This document shows positions 8,045-14,649 of a stretch of 43,008 nucleotides of DNA, in pieces. Location: positions 1-43,008 of IMG/VR virus record IMGVR_UViG_3300031521_000136. The stretch is one strand, 5' to 3'. Position numbers and translations under genes: made by a program. Position 1 is the stretch's first letter, and every line of letters starts with the position of its first letter. The notes below the pieces were generated by a model, which saw only the letters and a program-made list of their open reading frames with translations, ran no database searches and had not been told where the DNA came from. This stretch comes from a virus.

Positions 8045-8411
8045 ATTTTTTTATTATTCTTTTTAATTTTAAACTTCTTAACTTTAGTATATAAGTTGGG
8101 TCAAGTTGTGACATAGCTTTTTGATACATTAGTGTATGAAATTTAATATCAAAATCTTCTATATTTTTAATATAATCATTTATGAACATAATCATAAATT
8201 GTTCATTAAAAATACATAGTTCTTCTTCAAACCATTTTCTTAAAGCTGAATTTTTATTGGTTAAATCTAACATAGTTATTCCAAGTGATAAAATACCTTC
8301 TTCTGATGACATACCAACATTGTCATTTAGATACCACCAAACTTTAGGTAATTTAAAAAACGCTGCTGTTTCGAACAGCGTTTTTGGAAATTCATATTGA
8401 TTTATTTTCAT
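8031..8411 (-). CDS. Hypothetical protein, 126 aa
   Basis: A mostly helical soluble protein, starting MKINQYEFPKTLFETAAFF. I do not recognise a family. The gene begins 3 bases after the dUTPase stop codon. Codons 10-18 fall in a strong hairpin with a T tract (8356-8385), which could attenuate transcription into this and the following genes. Confidence 0.7.
   Translation of the reverse strand: MKINQYEFPKTLFETAAFFKLPKVWWYLNDNVGMSSEEGILSLGITMLDLTNKNSALRKWFEEELCIFNEQFMIMFINDYIKNIEDFDIKFHTLMYQKAMSQLDPTYILKLRSLKLKRIIKKYGKN
8356..8385. promoter_or_regulatory. Terminator-like hairpin inside a coding region
   Basis: A 10-bp stem AAAAACGCTG/CAGCGTTTTT (8356-8365 with 8376-8385) has a 10-base loop that can itself extend the pairing. 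It has A/T tracts on both sides like a rho-independent terminator, but lies within the first 20 codons of 8031-8411. It may be an attenuator or a coincidence of coding sequence. Confidence 0.4.
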
Positions 8412-8413
8412 AA

Positions 8414-8929
8414 TTATTTTTTTCCTGTGTGTCCAAATCCACCACTACCACGAAGTGTTTCACCTAATTCTTCAACTGATGTTACTTCAATCCAATTTGC
8501 TTGTCTTACTTCATTTAAAACACCTTGTGCAAGTCTTTCACCATCCTTAATTAAGAATTCTTTATTACTTGTGTTAATAAGAATTAAGCAAACTTCACCT
8601 CTATAATCTGAATCAATTGTACCTGGTGAATTTAATACCGTAATTCCATGATTTAATGCTAAACCGCTACGTGGTCTAATTTGTAGTTCATAACCATCAG
8701 GTACTGCTACAAATAATCCAGTTGGTATTAATATTCTACCACCATTACCTTGTAATGTAACAATATTTGTTTCACTATCAAATACAAAAGTTGTTTTATC
8801 CCCACCAAAATTACCATCTACTACATGTGAAAAATCAGCTCTAATATCTGCACCCGCAGAAAATTCTGTCTGATAATTTGGAATTTCATTATTACTCTTA
8901 TTAAAAATCTTTACTTTTTTCTTATACAT
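8414..8929 (-). CDS. dut: dUTPase (deoxyuridine 5'-triphosphate nucleotidohydrolase)
   Basis: 171 aa, somewhat longer than the usual ~150 because of an insertion at about 32-60. All five motifs of trimeric dUTPases are present: AGADIRA (25-31), RPRSGLA (85-91), [10 protein letters not shown] (103-112, with the catalytic Asp), RLAQGVL (132-138) and the C-terminal lid [10 protein letters not shown] (160-169). It hydrolyses dUTP to dUMP and pyrophosphate, keeping uracil out of phage DNA and supplying dUMP for dTMP synthesis, which suits a genome this rich in A/T. It is followed after 3 bases by 8031-8411, forming an operon with three small genes. Confidence 0.97.
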   Translation of the reverse strand: MYKKKVKIFNKSNNEIPNYQTEFSAGADIRADFSHVVDGNFGGDKTTFVFDSETNIVTLQGNGGRILIPTGLFVAVPDGYELQIRPRSGLALNHGITVLNSPGTIDSDYRGEVCLILINTSNKEFLIKDGERLAQGVLNEVRQANWIEVTSVEELGETLRGSGGFGHTGKK

Positions 8930-8945
8930 TTTTTTATTTTTATTT

Positions 8946-9113
8946 TTATTTTATATTTTCAATGTCTTCTTTTGTTAAATTTACATATTTTCCTATTTCT
9001 TTAAGTGCTTCTATTTCTGTTATTTCTTTATTTATAAAATTAACCATAGTTTTTCTTATAAAACCTAAAGTTTCTACTTTATCTATTGATAAATTTATTG
9101 GTTTTTCTAACAT
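8946..9113 (-). CDS. Small hypothetical protein, 55 aa
   Basis: ATG at 9113, TAA at 8946-8948, translation beginning [18 protein letters not shown]. Largely helical and charged. It fits tightly between 9132-9335 and the dUTPase gene (17-18 base gaps) on the same strand, which supports it as a gene. The plus-strand frame over the same bases has phage-atypical composition and is a shadow. Confidence 0.5.
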   Translation of the reverse strand: MLEKPINLSIDKVETLGFIRKTMVNFINKEITEIEALKEIGKYVNLTKEDIENIK

Positions 9114-9131
9114 ATTTTTATTTTTGTTTAT

Positions 9132-9335
9132 TTACCAACAATCATAGTCAGTTGCATCAAGTTTATCACCAAGTAAATTATCAATGACAGTTACACCCAT
9201 TCCCACACTATTAGGTGAAAAACAATACGTAAACCTACCACCAATTGTAGTTACTTTTTCTTTCTTTTTCTTTTGTTCTTCAATCCATATATTAATAGAT
9301 TGTTCTTCTTTTTCCGTTAAATCAAATTTAATCAT
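9132..9335 (-). CDS. Hypothetical protein, 67 aa
   Basis: A small charged protein with a KKKKEK stretch around residues 22-27 and an acidic C-terminus (DATDYDCW). No family recognised. It overlaps the upstream gene 9328-9537 by 8 bases. Confidence 0.6.
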   Translation of the reverse strand: MIKFDLTEKEEQSINIWIEEQKKKKEKVTTIGGRFTYCFSPNSVGMGVTVIDNLLGDKLDATDYDCW

Positions 9336-9537
9336 TTTTCTTTGTTTTTATAGTTTCTAAAATATTTATTATAAATAATGATGTTACTAACCCAAAAGGT
9401 ATAACCCATATTATTATATCCAAAAATATTAAAAAGTTATTAGTTTTATTATATTTTTTGAAATATAAATATTGAACAGGTAATAACTGTCCAAATTCAA
9501 TTCTTCTTTTAAACTTAAATCTTTTTATTATTTTCAT
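9328..9537 (-). CDS. Small single-pass membrane protein
   Basis: 69 aa. A basic N-terminus (KIIKRFKFKRR) is followed by one hydrophobic segment at about 34-60 (FLIFLDIIIWVIPFGLV...) and a short charged tail. The topology suggests an inner-membrane protein. It is the first gene of the leftward cluster; the divergent promoter for the rightward cluster lies just upstream. Confidence 0.6.
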   Translation of the reverse strand: MKIIKRFKFKRRIEFGQLLPVQYLYFKKYNKTNNFLIFLDIIIWVIPFGLVTSLFIINILETIKTKKND

Positions 9538-9573
9538 ATTTCATTGTAGTACATAAAATAAATAATGTTTTAC

Positions 9574-9604
9574 TTGTGTATGTAATTTTTTTTACTTATC
9601 TTTG
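9574..9604 (+). promoter_or_regulatory. Bacteroidota-type promoter for the 9624-11136 genes
   Basis: TTG (9574-9576) and TATCTTTG (9597-9604) are 20 bases apart. The first start codon is 20 bases downstream. This is the start of rightward transcription of the hypothetical, Sir2-like and following genes. Confidence 0.75.
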
Positions 9605-9623
9605 CTGAAATTTAAAATTAATA

Positions 9624-10037
9624 ATGATAAAATATAAAATCTTACAAAAGAAAAAATCATGTGGTATGTATGGTATGTATAAACTTAATTCTAATATTGA
9701 ATTATTTAATGGATACACATATGAAAAGTACGGTGAACATCTATTGTTTACTGCTTTTTTAGTTTATATATCTAATAGATTTCATAGAAGATTTAGTTTC
9801 AAAAAGATAGAGGTTGCAATACATCAAAGAGGTAATATTAATGTTGATTTACCATATTACAAACGTGATGGTCTACCATATTATGAAGAAGATGGTTTAC
9901 CAACTGATGTATTTAGGTATGATATAAATCTTTTAATTCTTGATGATGAAAAAAAAATATTATACATATTAGATGATATTGAAGAAAAAAATATAATAGA
10001 AAGACAAATTAAAATTAATAAAATATTAAAAAGATGA
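9624..10037 (+). CDS. Hypothetical protein, 137 aa
   Basis: No family recognised. The middle has a short tandem repeat of the form GLPYYxxD (residues about 74-90), visible in the DNA as two ACCATATTA copies. The C-terminal half is acidic and then strongly basic. It ends with TGA, overlapping the start of the Sir2-like gene (ATGA), so translation is coupled. It is one of the few genes here using TGA as a true stop. Confidence 0.7.
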   Translation: MIKYKILQKKKSCGMYGMYKLNSNIELFNGYTYEKYGEHLLFTAFLVYISNRFHRRFSFKKIEVAIHQRGNINVDLPYYKRDGLPYYEEDGLPTDVFRYDINLLILDDEKKILYILDDIEEKNIIERQIKINKILKR

Positions 10038-10732
10038 AAAAAATAGTAGTATTTACAGGTGCAGGATTGGATGCTGAAAGTGGAATTAAAACTTTCAGGG
10101 ATTCATCGGGTATGTGGGAAGAATACAATGTTAAAGACGTTGCAACTCTTACTGGTTGGAGGATGAATAAACAATTAGTATTAGACTTCTATAATGAACG
10201 TCATAAACAAATGTATGCAGCACAACCAAATGAAGCACATTATTTTCTCGCTGAATTAGAAAAAGAATATGATGTATATCATGTAACACAAAATGTTTCA
10301 GATTTACTTGAAAGAGGTGGATGTACAAAGGTATTACATCTTCATGGTGAACTTACAAAGAAACGTTCATATACGACAGGTAAGGTTTTTGATTGGTTGG
10401 AAGATGAAGTTTTAACACTTCAAACAACATGTCCTGATGGATGGTTGTTGAGACCACATATAGTTTGGTTTGAAGAACAAGTTCCTAATATGGGAATAGC
10501 TGAAAAACTTGCACAAGAAGCTGATATATTGGTTGTCATAGGAACTTCTTTGAAAGTTTACCCAGCAGCAAATTTAGTATTTTGTGCTAATACTGATATA
10601 CCTGTTTTTTATATTGATCCAAAATATTTAGAAGTAGGTGTTGATTTTCCACAATTTGATAATTTCACACAAATAAAAGAAACAGCAACTAATGGTGTAA
10701 AAATTTTAAAAGATTATTTAGATAATATGTAA
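10034..10732 (+). CDS. Sir2-like NAD-dependent deacylase family protein (sirtuin)
   Basis: 232 aa. Rossmann and active-site elements are clear: TGAGLDAESGIKTFRD (8-23), TQNV (85-88), catalytic-position HG (H104-G105), LRPHIVWFEEQVP (139-151) and VIGTSLKVYPAA (168-179). It resembles bacterial CobB-type sirtuins. Differences from the usual pattern are Asp for Ser in GxS (GLDAESG), Ser89 where QN(I/V)D has Asp, Leu for His in DLH, and no paired CxxC zinc cysteines. The fold binds NAD+; whether the protein deacylates lysines, cleaves NAD+ or has lost activity is open. It lies in an early-type operon, so a role in host takeover or NAD-related counter-defence is possible but is inference. Confidence 0.88.
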   Translation: MKKIVVFTGAGLDAESGIKTFRDSSGMWEEYNVKDVATLTGWRMNKQLVLDFYNERHKQMYAAQPNEAHYFLAELEKEYDVYHVTQNVSDLLERGGCTKVLHLHGELTKKRSYTTGKVFDWLEDEVLTLQTTCPDGWLLRPHIVWFEEQVPNMGIAEKLAQEADILVVIGTSLKVYPAANLVFCANTDIPVFYIDPKYLEVGVDFPQFDNFTQIKETATNGVKILKDYLDNM

Positions 10733-10743
10733 AATAATTTATT

Positions 10744-11136
10744 ATGAAAACAATTAAATTAATGAAGTCAGAAATTATTGAAAAAATAATTAAAAACGAT
10801 TTATCGAAAAAACATTTATTGTTATTATCTGAATATGTCGATAATATGCTTCGTGATAATATAGTGGAAACTATAACATCATTTGATGATTATTTAAACG
10901 AATTAGATTATGGTGATATTATGAAACCTACTATTGTTTTTGATGGTAAGTATAATATAGCATTCGAAATATGGGATACGCACCGTGATACAAAAGAGAT
11001 ATTGGTTAAAGCATATGTTATTGAACGTTTTAACTTAACTAACCAAGAATTTTTAATAACATTACAGAAAGTTATTACAGAAAAAGGTTCACCAAGAAAT
11101 ATATTAAATTATAAGGTAATAGTTTTAGAAGATTAA
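10744..11136 (+). CDS. Hypothetical protein, 130 aa
   Basis: No family recognised. It has an N-terminal helical half (MKTIKLMKSEIIEKIIK) and a beta-rich C-terminal half. It follows the Sir2-like gene by 11 bases on the same strand and probably shares its mRNA. The region after it contains the next host-type promoter. Confidence 0.65.
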   Translation: MKTIKLMKSEIIEKIIKNDLSKKHLLLLSEYVDNMLRDNIVETITSFDDYLNELDYGDIMKPTIVFDGKYNIAFEIWDTHRDTKEILVKAYVIERFNLTNQEFLITLQKVITEKGSPRNILNYKVIVLED

Positions 11137-11159
11137 ACTGTTAAAAGTATATAAAAAGT

Positions 11160-11189
11160 TTGATAATTCAAATCTTTATACTATCTTTG
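11160..11189 (+). promoter_or_regulatory. Strong Bacteroidota-type promoter for the SprT-like gene
   Basis: TTG (11160-11162) and TATCTTTG (11182-11189) are spaced by 19 bases, with start codon 11213 24 bases downstream. The whole block is nearly identical to the minus-strand promoter at 4724-4753, which suggests a conserved high-affinity early promoter. Confidence 0.85.
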
Positions 11190-11212
11190 TAGTCTAATCA
11201 AAACAAAATAAT

Positions 11213-11695
11213 ATGACTATCAACGAAGCAGCAGTTCTATCAACAGAGTTATTACATGTACATGATGTATTAAGTTTATGGAAAGTATCTTTCAATAAAA
11301 GAAAAGGTTCATTCGGTCTTTGTAGTTATAAAAAGAAAGAAATTCAACTTTCTTCTATAATGGTTCCAGTGATGACAGATGAAGCAATACGAATGACTAT
11401 TTTACATGAAATTGCACATGCTTTGACATTAGGACACGGACACGATTATGTATGGAGTCGTAAATGCATTGAACTCGGTGGTGATGGTAAAAGAGTTGGT
11501 GAATCAGATAAATATGAAGGTGGTAAAGAAGGTAGAACTATGCACCAACAAGCTATTTCTAAATACACTTTATCTTGTCCGTGTTGTGGTGAAAAATATT
11601 ACAAAAATAGATTACCAAAAAGAGCTTCTTCATGTGGAAAACATAGAGGTAGTTATAACCCAATGTATAAACTTATCGTAACCCAAAATTATTAA
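11213..11695 (+). CDS. SprT-like zinc metalloprotein
   Basis: 160 aa. HEIAH at 65-69 in the context TILHEIAHALTLGHGHDYVW is the SprT-type zinc-binding helix, with a third ligand probably H75 or H77. The C-terminal region has CPCC (124-127) and C143 followed by GKHRG, a likely small zinc ribbon as in SprT and Spartan proteins. Eukaryotic Spartan cleaves proteins crosslinked to DNA; bacterial and phage SprT-like proteins are less well understood. It is under a strong early promoter and is followed 1 base later by a small membrane protein. Confidence 0.88.
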   Translation: MTINEAAVLSTELLHVHDVLSLWKVSFNKRKGSFGLCSYKKKEIQLSSIMVPVMTDEAIRMTILHEIAHALTLGHGHDYVWSRKCIELGGDGKRVGESDKYEGGKEGRTMHQQAISKYTLSCPCCGEKYYKNRLPKRASSCGKHRGSYNPMYKLIVTQNY

Positions 11696-11696
11696 G

Positions 11697-11870
11697 ATGA
11701 TACTATTAATAAATGCTTTTATAGCTATGATTACTTTTATTTTATGCATTATTGGATTAATAGTTTTTCCTATTTTCACAATAGGTTGTATATTAATTCA
11801 TTATGATTGGACGTTTTTAGGATGGTGTTTCATCATTTACAGTATTTATCACTACACAAAAACAAATTAA
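11697..11870 (+). CDS. Small membrane protein, 57 aa
   Basis: ATG at 11697 lies 1 base after the SprT-like stop; TAA at 11868-11870. The translation is almost all hydrophobic, starting MILLINAFIAMITFILCIIG, with two membrane segments at about 3-35 and 40-52. The next gene starts 5 bases later. The tight spacing on both sides supports it as a real gene. Confidence 0.6.
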   Translation: MILLINAFIAMITFILCIIGLIVFPIFTIGCILIHYDWTFLGWCFIIYSIYHYTKTN

Positions 11871-11875
11871 ATAAT

Positions 11876-12442
11876 ATGGATTCAGAAAAATTAAAAAATG
11901 ATATTTCACTTGTGTTATCTTTATATTCTAAAGGTATAATATTACAAGAAAAAATAGATAATATAAAGGTTAAACACCAATCAGAATTAGCTGAATTATA
12001 TAGTATTGGAAATATTATAGAGGGTAACATTTATAAAACAGATGTTATTAATAATATAATGGAATATATTAAATCATGTGAAATTTCTGCTTATATTTCT
12101 ACTACAACAGGGTGTTCCAAAAAAAATCCAAGATTTCCTGAACTGATAAAAGAGCATCAGTTAAAAATGGAAAATTGGGAAGGAAGTGAACTAAATACAA
12201 TCTTTGATTTTGGTAAACATGTTTATCATTATTATTACTTAGATGATATACCCGATTTTGATACGATTGATGCAGAATTTAATTTGGAAATAATTGATTT
12301 GAAAGATGAATATATAACAGTTAAATTATTTGCTAAACTTGGTGCATATAGTGATAATTTAGAATTTGATTATATTCTTGAAACTGAACGTGTTGTGGAA
12401 TTTTTCAATAAAAAAGTTAAAAAAGTTAAAAAAGTTTTGTAA
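11876..12442 (+). CDS. Hypothetical protein, 188 aa
   Basis: I chose ATG 11876 (MDSEKLKNDISLVLSL) rather than the further upstream in-frame ATG at 11807, because the latter would overlap the membrane protein 11697-11870 over 64 bases and its extra residues are unlike the rest. The N-terminal third is helical, the C-terminal part beta-rich, and the last residues are a lysine repeat (KKVKKVKKV) from three copies of AAAAAAGTT. No family recognised. Confidence 0.65.
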   Translation: MDSEKLKNDISLVLSLYSKGIILQEKIDNIKVKHQSELAELYSIGNIIEGNIYKTDVINNIMEYIKSCEISAYISTTTGCSKKNPRFPELIKEHQLKMENWEGSELNTIFDFGKHVYHYYYLDDIPDFDTIDAEFNLEIIDLKDEYITVKLFAKLGAYSDNLEFDYILETERVVEFFNKKVKKVKKVL

Positions 12443-12465
12443 TTCAATATTTTATATTATCTTTG
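12437..12465 (+). promoter_or_regulatory. Bacteroidota-type promoter for 12488-12733
   Basis: TTG (12437-12439) and TATCTTTG (12458-12465) are 18 bases apart; the start codon is 22 bases further. The -33 overlaps the last codons of the upstream gene. Confidence 0.7.
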
Positions 12466-12487
12466 TATAGAATTAAAACTAATAATT

Positions 12488-12733
12488 ATGACAAAAGAAG
12501 ATATTAAATCAAAAGGTATTCCGTGTGATACACTTAGTAAATACAAAGGTGCTTACACATTACGTAAATCATTTTTTTGGAAAGATAGTTCATCAATTGA
12601 AATATCAGAAAAATTAAAAGATAATTTTCCAAATGTTGATATTCTTGATACTTGGGATAAATATGTTCCTTTTCGGGGTGGTGATACGATTAAAGAAGGT
12701 AGTCATTATGGTGTTAAATTTATAGTAAAATAA
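12488..12733 (+). CDS. Hypothetical protein, 81 aa
   Basis: A small soluble protein starting MTKEDIKSKGIPCDTL. No family recognised. It is the first gene behind its own host-type promoter, followed by a possible 34-aa ORF and the nucleotidyltransferase-like gene. Confidence 0.65.
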   Translation: MTKEDIKSKGIPCDTLSKYKGAYTLRKSFFWKDSSSIEISEKLKDNFPNVDILDTWDKYVPFRGGDTIKEGSHYGVKFIVK

Positions 12734-12736
12734 AAT

Positions 12737-12841
12737 ATGAGAAAAGTTCCCTTTAACTTTAAAAAGGGTGGTGGACGTTGTATAGGTTTACGTTTTCAAA
12801 TAACCTATCAAAAACAAATAATTAACGTCTATGGGTGGTAA
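12737..12841 (+). CDS. Possible 34-aa peptide upstream of the nucleotidyltransferase gene
   Basis: ATG at 12737 begins 3 bases after the previous stop and the frame ends with TAA at 12839-12841, inside the first codons of the next gene (overlap 11 bases). The peptide is basic and glycine-rich near its start (begins MRKVPFNFKKGGGRC). The start context TAAAATATG matches other genes here. The same bases form a nested hairpin, so this could instead be an RNA leader; I cannot decide. Confidence 0.35.
   Translation: MRKVPFNFKKGGGRCIGLRFQITYQKQIINVYGW
12774..12829 (+). promoter_or_regulatory. Nested hairpin directly before a start codon
   Basis: An outer stem GACGTT/AACGTC (12774-12779 with 12824-12829) encloses an inner 7-bp stem ATAGGTT/AACCTAT (12782-12788 with 12802-12808). 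The outer stem ends one base before ATG 12831, a position suited to control of translation initiation. Confidence 0.4.
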
Positions 12842-13829
12842 TGCATTAAATTTCGTAACAGAAAGAAAAACTACTGAACAATTCAATGAAATTTTCAGTA
12901 AAATTGAACCAATTCTTATTGGTTTAGGTATTGATTACTTTTTAACTAAAAGTTTCCGTAATAAACCGACACATGGTGATATGGATATTTTGATTAAAAA
13001 TGATAATCTACCAAAGGAAAAATTGCTTGGTATTATAATCGAACAATTCAATCCTACATCTCTTAGTCCAAATGATAGAACTATTTCATTTGATTATGAC
13101 CAATTCCAAATTGACTTCATCTTAATTGATAATGATAGTTGGGATATCGCAAAAGTTTGGTATTCTTATGACCCATTTTCTAATGTAGTTGGTAAGACTT
13201 GTCACAAATTTAGATTGAAGTATGGTCCTAATGGTTTAATTTTTCCTTTTAGAGGGATTAATGACACATTAAATGATAATATTATTATTTCTAAGGATGC
13301 TAAAAAAATCTTTGAATTTTTGAATTATGATTACGAAAGGTTCACACAAGGGTTTGATGACATCGAAGAAATTTTTGATTTTATCTTCACATCTAAATAC
13401 TTTAACAGTGAAGTTTTTCAATTTGATAATTTAAATAGGATTGATAGAAAAAGAAACAGACGTAGAAAGTCTTATAATGAATTTTTAGTATATATTGCTG
13501 ACAATAATATTGATAAGAATTATCAATTCTTAGAAGATAGGGATCAATATATTCAAATAATCAATGACTTCTTCCCTGAATCTAATTTAATCGGTAGAAT
13601 CGAAGAATTAAAAGAAAATGATAGGATTAATACTGCTATCAAGGAAAAATTCAACGGTAAATTGATTATGAATATTCATCCTGAATTAAAAGGTAAGGAA
13701 TTGGGATTTTATATTGAAGAATTTAAAAAATGTGTTGAAAACTTTGAAAGATATATTTTATCTTGGAATGAAGAAGATATTATGAATGATTTCAGTAAAT
13801 TCTATGAAAACAAAAAGGGAAGTATTTAA
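12831..13829 (+). CDS. Nucleotidyltransferase-fold protein
   Basis: 332 aa. The N-terminal domain has HGDMDILI (48-55) with D50 and D52, and QIDFILI (93-99) with D95, which together make the three-carboxylate metal site of the polymerase-beta-type nucleotidyltransferase fold. The start MGGNALNF...TER is, from memory, typical of a protein family in large phages and large DNA viruses of unknown substrate. The C-terminal half is helical and charged. It ends in a terminator hairpin that overlaps the last codons. Substrate (RNA, protein or small molecule) is unknown. Confidence 0.75.
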   Translation: MGGNALNFVTERKTTEQFNEIFSKIEPILIGLGIDYFLTKSFRNKPTHGDMDILIKNDNLPKEKLLGIIIEQFNPTSLSPNDRTISFDYDQFQIDFILIDNDSWDIAKVWYSYDPFSNVVGKTCHKFRLKYGPNGLIFPFRGINDTLNDNIIISKDAKKIFEFLNYDYERFTQGFDDIEEIFDFIFTSKYFNSEVFQFDNLNRIDRKRNRRRKSYNEFLVYIADNNIDKNYQFLEDRDQYIQIINDFFPESNLIGRIEELKENDRINTAIKEKFNGKLIMNIHPELKGKELGFYIEEFKKCVENFERYILSWNEEDIMNDFSKFYENKKGSI

Positions 13830-13840
13830 CTTCCCTTTTT
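13812..13840. terminator. Terminator between convergent genes
   Basis: A 12-bp stem AAAAAGGGAAGT/ACTTCCCTTTTT (13812-13823 with 13829-13840) has a 5-base loop and T tracts in both directions. It serves the plus-strand gene 12831-13829 and the minus-strand gene 13841-14593. Confidence 0.9.
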
Positions 13841-14593
13841 TTATTTATCATTCTTTTCATCATAGTATTTATACAGTGCTTTAGTTAGTCTATTCTTCTC
13901 CATTTCAGACAATAAGTTATACTTACGGAACTTACTCTTGAATTGATTCATTACGTCCTTAAAATCAGCATTAAAATCCAAATCTTCTATTGTTTCAGTA
14001 AATCTTGCCCATTGTTCATGTGGAAGTTTAAAATATAATTCCTGTGCTATTTTGTTTGTTTCTAATCCCCTTTCATCTACTTCTTTTCTATATTCATCAG
14101 TCTTTTTATTTCTTGAATACTTTCCCTTCGACCTAAAATAATCATAAGCATGTTGTAATTCATGTGCTAACACCTTTCTATATGTCATTGATAATGCATT
14201 TTTAAGAATATCATTAGGTGTTTTATATTTAACACGACATATTTGTAGATTTTTATTAAATTGTTCAAGTTTTATATTTACTACTATTGAACCCTTATCT
14301 TCATATTCATCTTCACCTTCTTCCATAAATACTGCAACATTTCTTTCACTGTCAATTTTACTAAATTCAATTACTAATTCAAATTCTGTGATAAATGGAA
14401 TAAGTATTTTATAATCACTTGGATTATATATCATATCAATTAAATTCTTACTTATATAATCATCTTCTTTTAGTTCTTTATAAAAAACAGAACTTCTTTC
14501 ACCAAAATAAGTAATAACTTGGTCAGCTAATAAATATATTTCATCTATTTCGTTATGTCCTTCATTAATGAACATATTAAAATCAGTTATCAT
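13841..14593 (-). CDS. HExxH metallopeptidase-like protein with capsid-targeting-type N-terminus
   Basis: 250 aa. The zinc motif is HELQHAYDYF (about residues 143-152), with a downstream EVDERGLET that could supply the third ligand, so a gluzincin-like peptidase is plausible. The N-terminus MITDFNMFINEG matches the T4 capsid-targeting sequence plus cleavage site (I-N-E|G at 9-12). If used, a prohead protease would trim the first 11 residues and leave the enzyme inside the head. A TATAAAAG promoter (14607-14614) lies 14 bases upstream, consistent with late expression. No signal peptide or membrane segment. Confidence 0.75.
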   Translation of the reverse strand: MITDFNMFINEGHNEIDEIYLLADQVITYFGERSSVFYKELKEDDYISKNLIDMIYNPSDYKILIPFITEFELVIEFSKIDSERNVAVFMEEGEDEYEDKGSIVVNIKLEQFNKNLQICRVKYKTPNDILKNALSMTYRKVLAHELQHAYDYFRSKGKYSRNKKTDEYRKEVDERGLETNKIAQELYFKLPHEQWARFTETIEDLDFNADFKDVMNQFKSKFRKYNLLSEMEKNRLTKALYKYYDEKNDK

Positions 14594-14606
14594 AGGAATA
14601 TTTTTT

Positions 14607-14614
14607 CTTTTATA
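14607..14614 (-). promoter_or_regulatory. T4-type late promoter candidate (TATAAAAG)
   Basis: Minus-strand TATATATAAAAG, 14 bases before the ATG at 14593. It resembles the T4 late consensus TATAAATA and the other late candidates in this window. Confidence 0.5.
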
Positions 14615-14619
14615 TATAA

Positions 14620-14649
14620 AAAAAAGACTATTGTTTAATAGTCTTTTTT
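14620..14649. terminator. Terminator after the CDF transporter gene
   Basis: A 13-bp stem (14620-14632 with 14637-14649, core AGACTATT) has a GTTT loop and A and T tracts on the two sides. It overlaps the last codons of the minus-strand gene 14635-15531. Confidence 0.85.

Noticed and set aside
8962-9147. Plus-strand 61-aa frame
   Set aside because: It lies over a compact minus-strand gene cluster and a better-placed 55-aa minus-strand gene; there is no plus-strand promoter nearby.
11807-11875. Upstream start for the 188-aa protein
   Set aside because: It would overlap most of a well-packed small membrane protein gene (11697-11870), and the extra residues are only the other frame of that gene.
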